A DNA stretch of 64,000 nt, taken from assembly GCA_014529385.2 (NCBI GenBank), contig CM043957.1, positions 64,478,003 to 64,542,002 on the forward strand, read 5' to 3'. The stretch comes from Adiantum capillus-veneris. Its lineage: Eukaryota; Streptophyta; Polypodiopsida; Polypodiales; Pteridaceae. This document shows, piece after piece, positions 55,849 through 64,000 of this stretch. The position numbers and the translations under genes are program-made. The notes under the pieces were generated by a model that was given only the letters and a program-made list of their open reading frames with translations, searched no databases and was not told where the DNA came from. Positions within the stretch are counted from its first letter, which is position 1. Each line of letters starts with the position of its first letter.

Positions 55849-58800
55849 CTAGTCACTTGGATAGTATTCAACCATAATGGTTTCTTTGCGTACTTCATAC
55901 CTAACATAATGATAATAGACAACAATGTGCTTTGACTTATTATGTTGAATATAGTCTTTTGCAAAACTAATAGCACTTTGGTTGTCACACCGCAAGGGTG
56001 TGCTAGAAAGAGGAGAGTGATAAACATCACCCAACATTTGTCGAAGCCAGATAAGCTCATGAGCTGCAAGTGATGCCGCAACATATTGAGACTTAGTCAT
56101 AGAAACTGCAACACAACGTTATTTCTTACTTGTCCAAGAAACAACACAAGCATTTATAAAGAAGAAATATCCACGAGTAGATCGCATAGATAAATGTGAG
56201 CTTGCCCAATCTGCATCTATGTAACCCAAACGAGAAAGAGTTGTCGTTGATAGACTAAACAAAAATCTGCAGTGCCTTTCAAGTATTTTAATACACGCTT
56301 TGCTGTAGACCAATGATTAAGAGAAGGACGTGCAAGATGTTTTCCAAGATAATTAGCAACAAACAGAATATCACTACAAGTGTTCATGCCAACAAACTAA
56401 AGACATTCAGTTAGGTTAGCATAAGGTTGATTTGTGACTGCCATTGTCAAAAGTGTTCTTCGTAGAGCTCGCAAGACAAGGTGTGTTGGCCGAATGTGCA
56501 GAGTCTATACCAAATTTTTGAATAGTATCTGCAATAAACTTTAACTGTCGAAGGACTAAAATACCTTTTGTACGGTTTTGTTAGATCTAAATGCCACGAC
56601 ATGAGTGAATCTCTCCAAAATCCACCATATCAAATGCAAAAGACAATAACTTTTTCACTTACTGAAGAAATCCCAAATCATTGGAAACAAGGATGGTATG
56701 ATACACATAAAGAGCAAGAATCACAAAATTACTACCTTGGTGTTTTATGTATAAAGTTGGTTCTGAAGAGCAAGAAATGAATCCTTTACAGGTGAGAAAA
56801 AGATTAAATTTTGTATACCAGGCTCATGAAGCTTGTTTGAGACCATATAGTGCCTTATGGAGTTGAGCAATAAGGTCTTCTTTACCTAGAATAACAAACC
56901 CTTCTGGTTGTTCCATATAAATTTCCTCTTCCAGATCACCATTAAGAAACGTAGTTTGCCATTCATTTGATGAGCTTCTAAATCAAATTGAACAACAAAT
57001 GCCAGTAAAACTTGAACACTTGTAATGCAAACAACTCGTAAAAAGTTCTCTTGATAATCAACACCAGCTACTTGGGAGTAACCTTTTGCAACTAAACATG
57101 CCTTGAACTTGTCCAAAGATCCATCTACTTTTATGTTTGTCTGATACACCCACTTACACTTAATAGATGTACGACCAGGAGGTGGTTCAATTAGTATCCA
57201 TGTACCTTTAGAGATAAGAGAATCATACTTTGCTTCCATAGCCTCTTGCCATTGATCCTTTTGTGGTGAAGAGATAGCTTCATCATAAGTAAAGGGATCT
57301 TCAAAAGTAGAGAAAGCATTATCAACAAGATCATCATCATAAACATGACATGAGCCATGTTCAAAATCAATAGGCAAATAAAAAAAAATATCGTTATCAT
57401 CATTGGCAACATTCGGAATGGATGGTTGTGAAGAGGAAAGCTGCTCTATAGGAAGAGTTTCATCATCTGAAAGAAATGGAAAAGCCTAAAGTATTGATTT
57501 AGTATCATCAGAATCATCCATGGACCATGAGCCTCCCATAAGCTGTTCGTTAAAAGTAGCATGACAATTCACAATTAATTTCTTAGAGGAAAGGTCATAG
57601 AATCTATATCCTTTGGAAGTGTCAAAATATCTAATAATAATAAATCTAAGACTAGGAGCATCAAGCTTTGTTTGTGTTTCGTTGGGAATATGAATATAAG
57701 CAATGCATCCAAAGGTTCAAAAATGAGATACAAAAGGAATGTCACATGTCCATGCTGTGATGGGTATCTTACTAGAGGGTGCAGTAGTAGGACGATGATT
57801 TTGAATAAATACTGCTATCAAAGTAGCTTCAGTCCAAAAAACACGAGATAAACAAGAATGATTCATCATACATCTTACAACATTGACAATAGTGTGATTC
57901 TTTGCTTAAGCAACGCCGTTCTGTTGAGGTGAATAAGGAATAGTGTGTTCATGAAGAATTCCACTTTTGACATAGTAACTCACAAACTCGTGAGAAACAT
58001 ATTCGCCTCCATTGTCACTATGAAGCTTCTTAAGGCGATGAGTACTTTGAAGTTTTGCAGCCTTGTGGAATTATTTGGAAACAGATAAGGCCTCAGATTT
58101 TTTTCTAAGTAGAAATAAAAACGTATATCATGAGAAATCATCAATGAAAGTAATGAAGTAGCGATATTCTAATCTCGAAGAAGGTAGAGGTCCACATATA
58201 TTAGTATGAACAAGATCCAATATGTCATGAGAATGAGTTGTATTTGAAAGAGGAAAAAGTTTACGATTATGTTTCCCAAGAGCACAAAACTCACAAATTC
58301 CCATATGGGGATGAGCTTTAAGATCCATGCCATGAACAAGATCATGACACTGAAGATCAAGGAGTTTTGAGAAATTATCATGAACAAAACAGTGATGCCG
58401 TACTTTGCAACCATCATCACCTGGAGCAGTGACAACATTTGCTACAGCATCATTGAGAGAGAGTTCAAACAAATTACCGTTTCAAGAAGCAGTGGCTATA
58501 GTCTGTCCATCTTTCTCAATTTGGCATTTGGTATGATCAAATCCAACAAAAATACCAAAATCCACAAGTCTATCAACTAAAAGAAGATTACATTGAATAT
58601 GTGGTACATGTAATACACCTTGCAAGATTCAAGTGGATGAATATAAGGTACCAAGATATATATCTCCAATACCCTTTACTTGACAAGTTGTATCATCAGG
58701 AAGATAAACAACACGTTGCTCTGGTAGTGGATGGTAGTTCTAGAGCCACTTAAAGTGATCTGGCATATTTCCTATATCACAAGGATCGACAATAAAAAGT

Positions 58801-59959
58801 GATCCATCACGTACATGAAGTATTCTATCTGGAGCAACTGAACAGAGAACGCAGCTTGTTTTTGGTACAATATTGTTTCGATGTTCAGTAGCATATTCTC
58901 TGTTACGATCTGCGTCGAATTAGCACTTATAGCACATATGAGTGGGATGTTTAGATCGTCCACAATATTCACAAGAAGAAGAAGAAGAGTCTCTACATAA
59001 AGGTGGTTGTTTCGTGGTAATATTATGTTCTTCATCTTATTGACGTGCCCAATAATCATCTTCAGTACGGCCATTTCTATTGCAGTAAGAACATTGCCTA
59101 TTAGAAAATTTGAGACGAGAGAAAATATTACCACGATGGCCACCTCTACGGTTTTCTCATTGAAATGGACGCCTTCGAGCATAGAAAGCACGTTCCATCT
59201 GTTGTGACTCAGTCTCCTCTTGTAAAATCATAACAATATTATGACTAGCATTACATCGTTCTTGACGTTGAGAGTATTCAATTAAAGACATGCAGGCTTG
59301 GTCGAAATCGAGATCATCTTTATTAGAGAGAATAGTAACAATGTTATTATAAGAAGAGTCCTTCACCGTATCAAGGAGAAGTGTAATCAATTGTTTTTGT
59401 GGAACAGGATCACCGATAGCACAGCAAGTTGATTAATAATAGATTTAAAAGACTCATTATGTCCTGTCATGGCAGTACCAACTTCATATTGTAACTTTTT
59501 AAGCAACCCTCTCAAATAAAGTATTTTTGTAACATATTTCTTCTGAACGTTTGCAGTAAGGTACTTCCATACGTCGTGGGAAGTAGGCAGTTCATACATA
59601 TCAAGAAAAAGGGAATCTGTAAGAGCGGAGAGAATATACCGCCAAGCTGTTTTATCACGTCGTTTCCAATCTGTATACGTAACATTCCAATCTTCAAATA
59701 TAGGTCCTTCAGTGATAAGCACATTTTCATGATCCGTATCAACAGGCTGAGGTGGACAAATACGATTTCCAAGGACAACATCAAAGAGTTCATCACCTTC
59801 AAGATTTAACAACATATTTTTCTTTCTAGCCTGGAAATCCTTGGCCTTGAAAGGAGGAACAGAACTCTCGCCATAAGGAAAGTTGTTGACGAGAATAGTC
59901 ATAGTCATATGTGGTTGCGAGAAGAAGTATAAGATAAGATCGCAGAATCTGCACACCAT
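55849..59959 (-). pseudogene. C2 gag-pol, copia order, many frameshifts
   Basis: Traceable pieces from 5' to 3' on minus: Gag (59959-59387, FPYGESSVPPFKAKDF ... WKRRDKTAWRYILSAL ... LPTSHDVWKYL), a decayed finger region (59191-58772), GAG-pre-integrase (58472-58128, HGMDLKAHPHMGICEFCALGKHNR, then VHTNICGPLPSS with Asn where the first catalytic Asp is expected), RT start (57377-56886, WQEAMEAKYDSLISKGTW, KCKWVYQTNIKVDGSLDKF), and RNase H (56100-55849, TKSQYVAASLAAHELIWLRQML, RCDNQSAISFAKD). The region expected to hold YVDD (about 56560-56790) is unreadable. No part looks functional. Confidence 0.85.
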
Positions 59960-60229
59960 ATATGATTCACGAAAATAAGAGAGATGTTAATAATAAGAGA
60001 GTCCACAAAATAGAGTGACATGAGACACAAGATTGACGGCCACATTATGAATAGAAAATAGCTAAAATTTCTCAAAAAAGTTGAGAAAACAAAACAACCA
60101 CAGTTAACAAGAATCAATTCTCAAAAATAAAATTTGTAGCAATTTTGAATCTTACATGCGAATCGCATACACATACTGTTTTGTCACCATGAATTGAATC
60201 CGCACGTGATCGTTACCACTCTAATACGA

Positions 60230-60370
60230 TGTTGACATGTAGAGAGGAAGAGAGAGACGAGACAAGAGACACATCATGTACGCTCCCAAAGAGTGATTCA
60301 TCTTGAGGACAAGATACAAATATAAAGGTGATACCAAGATGAGTAGAGTGAGCCATATATAGCTCCAACA
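60230..60370 (-). repeat. 5' LTR of C2
   Basis: 141 bp. On plus it reads TGTTGACATGTAGAGAGG ... TATAGCTCCAACA. Confidence 0.88.
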
Positions 60371-60375
60371 CAACA

Positions 60376-61614
60376 TATAATCAATATGAATGCTAGAGTG
60401 TGAGTGCATGAATCAGGACCAGGTCCTCTAGGTGATTGCCAATTCAACCTGGTCAATGTTCCTTTGTGTACTAGTTTGGCTCGATTTTCCCGCTTTTGTT
60501 GGTTAGGGCCGTTTTCATGCCTTGCCAAGCCGCTAACATGTTTAAAATGAAGTTTTCAGCCTGGTACTTGATAGTATGGGGAAGGCAGGTGTGCGATCAA
60601 ATGATGCGGTTCGTGTCCATGTGGTGTGCCCCTTGCTTGGGTTGTTTGGTGCAGTTTTTGGTGTCCTTGGTGGGAAAATGACATCCAAATTTTGTCCAGT
60701 TTGGTAGGTAATCTTAAAGCACCATGAGAAAGGAGATGACATGTTTGAACTCTTTAGATGAGGTCTATAGGGGCTTGCTTGCCCCACTAGGAAGCTTGTG
60801 AATCTTGGGGATGCTGTCTAGCTCATGCCTTCATCACTTGTTTTGAACCAAATAACATACAATCAATGTGAATGATGGAGTCTGAGTGCACGAGTCAGGA
60901 CTGGGTCCCCTAGGTAATTTCCAAGTCAACCTAGTCGAGTTTGCCTTTTTGTACTAGTTTGGCCCTATTTCCCCGCTTTTGTCGATTAGGATTTTTGTGC
61001 TTTGTGAATCCCCTAACGTGTTCCAAATTGAACAAATCTTATTAGCCTAGTACTTGATATTATGGGAAGGGCAGACCTGTGGTCAAATAACTCAATTGGT
61101 GTCCTTGAGTTACCTGGTGCAGTTAATTTTTGGGTTTGTAAGAGGGAAAATATTGACACCCAAATGGTGTCCAATTCGGAAGGTAAGCTTAAATCACCAT
61201 GAGAAAGGTGATGACATAGTTGAACTCTTTGGATGAGGTCTATAGGGGCTTGCTTGCTATGGGGCATGCCCCGATAGCAAGTTTGTGAATCTTGGAGCTG
61301 GTATCTACATGATGCCTTCGTCACTTGTATTGAACTAAACAACATACAACCAATATAAATGTTGCAGTGTGAGTGCACGAGTCAGGACTGGGTCCTCTAT
61401 GTGTTTTCCAAGTCAACTTGGTTAATTTTGGCTTTGTGTACTAGTTTGGCCCAATTTTCTTGCTTTTGTCGGTTAGGGTTTTTGTCCCTCGCCAAACGTC
61501 TAACGTGTTCCAATTTGCATGAATCTTCTTAGCCTGGTACTTGATAGTATCGGGAAGGCAGGTGTGTGGGCCAATGATGCAATTGGTGTCCACATGGGCT
61601 GCCCCTTGCTTGAT
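60376..61614. repeat. 490-bp satellite, segment 3
   Basis: Resumes at CATATAATCAATATGAATGC directly after C2. Further monomer starts lie near 60400, 60890 and 61371. It is cut at GCCCCTTGCTTG by the LTR of E1. Confidence 0.88.
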
Positions 61615-62139
61615 TGATGTGGCATTTTAAGCCATTATGTACCACTTTTGGGTCAATTTTGACCATTTTTTGCCCAAAAACGAGCTTTCTTGCTCGTAAA
61701 AAGCACAAACCAGGTGGAAAAAATTCTATAAAATTACAAAAAAATCTCCTTAGGCTAAAATTAGACAATGAACCTCATTTTTACACCTCGCAAGCACTTT
61801 AAATGCATTGTTTATGGCTTCGTACAAAACCTACTATTTTTTAACGAGATTGTCCACACTAAACATTCTTGGTGAAAATAGTGTGCCATGCATCTCCATG
61901 CACTTGATAGATGTACATTAATAAAACAAATTGGGCAAGCTTTCATTTGATAAAACATGCCATGTGCCACATTTAGGGCCTCGCCGCCTAGATAAGGTAT
62001 TTACATGACTATAGTAGTGGCAAAAGTTTTAATATGTATAACATTATGTACATTGTAGCATTTAGTCCCACATAGAAAAAGGCATAAATTTTCATATGGA
62101 AATTTTGATTTCACATTATAAGCATGCCACAATATGACA
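61615..62139 (-). repeat. 3' LTR of E1 (same family as E0)
   Basis: On minus it starts TGTCATATTGTGGCATGC after a polypurine tract (GTTTGGAGGGGGTGGA, 62155-62140) and ends AAAATGCCACATCA. It matches 787-1295 at both boundaries. 525 bp. Confidence 0.75.
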
Positions 62140-63100
62140 TCCACCCCCTCCAAACTTGCACATCCTCCGGTATGTGCCACACATATGTCTTTGTTTAGGA
62201 TTGGTCTTCATTTAAGTTAATGTACATTCAATTTCATCATCATTTTCAAAAAACTCTAAGGCATCATCCTCTCTTTCTTCATCCTCATTTATAGAATTTT
62301 CATCAAAGCCTTTATTTTGACTTTCTTGTGAAGGAAAGGAATCTATATTGCCTCTTCTTTTGAACATTTTGATTCCTTTTCCTACAATGAGAATCTTCAT
62401 TTCTGTCCCATCCACAATGCATGCAAGTTGTAACTTGCATTCTCTTGTACTTGCTTAGCGACATAAGGACCAAACATACTTTTTGAAAGCTTTCTTATTG
62501 TCAAATGATGGTTTTCAAGACTATTGTCATGCACTAACATTCAATCACCTTTCTTAATAGCTTTAGATCTTAGCCTATGCCCATTATCAAATCTATCTGA
62601 TTATTCTTTAACCTTGCATCTTTTAATCGTGCTCTTGTGATATCAATATTTTGAGGACTTCTTTCTAATTGTTGCATATGCAAAACAAGAATGCCTTCCC
62701 TACTCATTCCATCTTCCCAAGGTAATATATTGCATGTAAGAATCACATCGTCAATTGGAATTATAGGATCCTCTCTATACATCATCTCAAAAGACATGTA
62801 ACGAATAATTAAGCTATGAGTTTCATGATTAGCCCATAAATCATATGACAATAATCTAGGCCACTCTCCCAGTTTCTCTTTGGAAGCCCCTTAGCCAAAG
62901 ATGTGATGCTAGGAGGATTCCCACATTCTAATTTACCATTTCCTTCAGGAAAGTATGAAGTAGTGAGAAAAAGTTTAAGGTCTAACCTAGAGGAAAATTC
63001 CCTAGCTTTGTCAACGTCGAACTCACCCATGTCCACTATTATTCTCAAAAAATTCCATAGCAGCTAACCATATCTTGCGTTACTTTTTGCCTTGGATCAC
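62140..63100 (-). pseudogene. E1 integrase fragment
   Basis: Minus-strand relative of 1-786. The 63048-62809 frame holds the integrase core (LDLKLFLTTSYFPEGNGKLECGN with the catalytic Glu region). The 62851-62570 frame holds the downstream part (MSFEMMYREDPIIPIDDVI, LPWEDGMSREGILVLHMQQLERSP). An acidic C-terminal frame lies at 62415-62212. Frameshifts separate the pieces. Confidence 0.72.
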
Positions 63101-63570
63101 AACCTTTATCCTAGTTAGTCAACTCATATAGTAACTATCTCATTTTCCATAAATCCAATGGCATTGTAACCAAATCTAATACCCACATATAGTGCATAGC
63201 CAATGGGTATATAGGATGAAACCCATCACGATGATGCACATCTAAAATACATTTGATAGGGGTTTCCACAAATGGAGAAACATCTTTATACATACCTTTC
63301 CCCAATATCTCTCTTTGATTTTAGTAAATGTGGCCCATGCACCTCAGTGCACACACAGTAAAGACTCTCTTGAAACTTTATAATAAGGTACTTTTGAGTG
63401 TCCTTATCATTCACAACCCTGAATGGAATCCCATTTCTTTTTTTTTAATGCTTCCACAAGTATCCATCTTTCTACCTCTCTTTCTACACCTAAACTACAA
63501 ACATATATTGGAGCTTCTCACATGGCCCATTAAGACTCAGTGACCACATTTATGGCTAGAGCTTTGGTAC
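63101..63570. other. Unassigned stretch
   Basis: AT-rich, no convincing ORF. A weak continuation of E1 pol on minus or of the TNP2-like gene on plus cannot be excluded. Confidence 0.35.
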
Positions 63571-64000
63571 TTGAGGCTTTCATTGGCAAGTGATGGTGTC
63601 AATCCCTTTGACACCAAGTCTACATCATGGAGCACTTGGACTCTGGTGATCACCGATTACAATATTCCACAATGGGAGAAAACGAAGAAGGGAATATACT
63701 TATTCCTTTGCTTGTGCCACGGACTTACAAAGTGGAAAATATTGATGTCTAGCTAAATCCCCTCATCAAAGAGTCAGGGGAGTTATTGAAGGGCATCTTC
63801 ATTGTCAATGTCTCACTTCCAAAGGAGAGGTGAGAGGCCATTTTGAGGGGTATCCTTACGTTGACTATGCATGACTATCCTTCTGTGGATCCATATGTTG
63901 GCAACATACACATTAACAATATGTAGAGGTCCTCATGCCGGGACCATTGTAAAAACAGACCAACGTTGAGAAGGGTGATCAAGAACCCACTGAGGGTTAA
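63571..64000 (+). pseudogene. En/Spm (CACTA) TNP2-like transposase fragment
   Basis: The frame from 63571 reads LRLSLASDGVNPFDTKST, then STWTLVITDYNIPQWEK and LFLCLCHGLTKWKI. This follows the TNP2 transposase pattern in which L-SDG-NPF is followed by a W-rich segment and an YNLPPW-like motif. After a stop near 63752, further pieces fit the next block (NPLIKE, then LTLTMHDYPSVDPYVGNI near 63850-63905). The gene is cut by the window end and is broken. No terminal repeats are visible here. Confidence 0.6.

Larger units (their letters stand above)
55384..60370 (-). mobile_element. C2: decayed Ty1/copia element with short LTRs
   Basis: 4987 bp on minus, flanked by CAACA (55379-55383 and 60371-60375). 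The LTRs are only 141-142 bp and differ at roughly a tenth of positions, so the insertion is old. On minus a purine tract (GAGTGGGGT) precedes the 3' LTR (55384-55525), and a TCGTATTAGAGTGGTAACG primer-site-like sequence follows the 5' LTR. Confidence 0.9.

Noticed and set aside
56568-56780. Plus-strand 70-codon frame in C2 as a gene
   Set aside because: It lies antisense in the decayed RT region of C2 and has no motif.

Overview
The window looks like repeat-filled nuclear DNA of a land plant with a large genome. The evidence is a chromodomain Ty3 element family primed by initiator-Met tRNA, a Tat-type Ty3 element with two RNase H domains, Ty1/copia elements, a BED/DUF659-type hAT transposon and En/Spm-like transposase remains. 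The species cannot be named. I see no ordinary single-copy host gene, tRNA, rRNA or CRISPR array. Nearly every base belongs to a transposable element (TE) or a satellite, and most coding sequences are broken. Names such as P0 or O1 are my own labels.

Layout. 1-1295: 3' end of a Ty3-like element (E0, + strand). 1296-2337: unassigned DNA plus a scrap of chromovirus integrase. 2338-43342: P0, a chromovirus on the + strand that holds a nest of younger insertions. A 1.3-kb DNA transposon with a TTAA target lies in its 5' LTR. O1 (6510-32847, flanked by TAAGC) lies in its gag. M1 (13920-29792, minus strand, flanked by GATAG), a second member of the P0 family, lies in O1. G2 (17878-26581), a Tat-like element, lies in M1. 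C1 (34640-39810, flanked by AGGTC), a young copia element, lies in P0's RT/RNase H region.

43850-61614: a satellite of about eight monomers of about 490 bp, split by two insertions. The first is a 9.1-kb hAT transposon (45649-54735, 8-bp duplication AAGCTTAA). The second is a decayed minus-strand copia element, C2 (55384-60370, duplication CAACA). 61615 to the end: a minus-strand relative of E0 (E1) and an En/Spm-type transposase fragment.

The hAT is the most unusual object. It carries a decayed BED-DUF659-hATC transposase on + and two further long ORFs on minus: a coiled-coil RING-H2 protein and a kinase-like protein with a DFG-Asp to Val change. Each end has the same order of parts reading inward: terminal repeat, GC-rich GGGCCC-centred motif, TATA box, a tandem-repeat block that looks like a leader intron, an ATTGCAG acceptor, then an ATG within 5-14 bases. 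This suggests that the extra genes are integrated parts of the transposon.

A second notable structure is O1. It has no RT or integrase, and its leader carries seven near-identical 24-bp palindromes. By eye, LTR divergence is lowest in C1 and G2, higher in M1 and O1, and highest in P0, which agrees with the nesting order.
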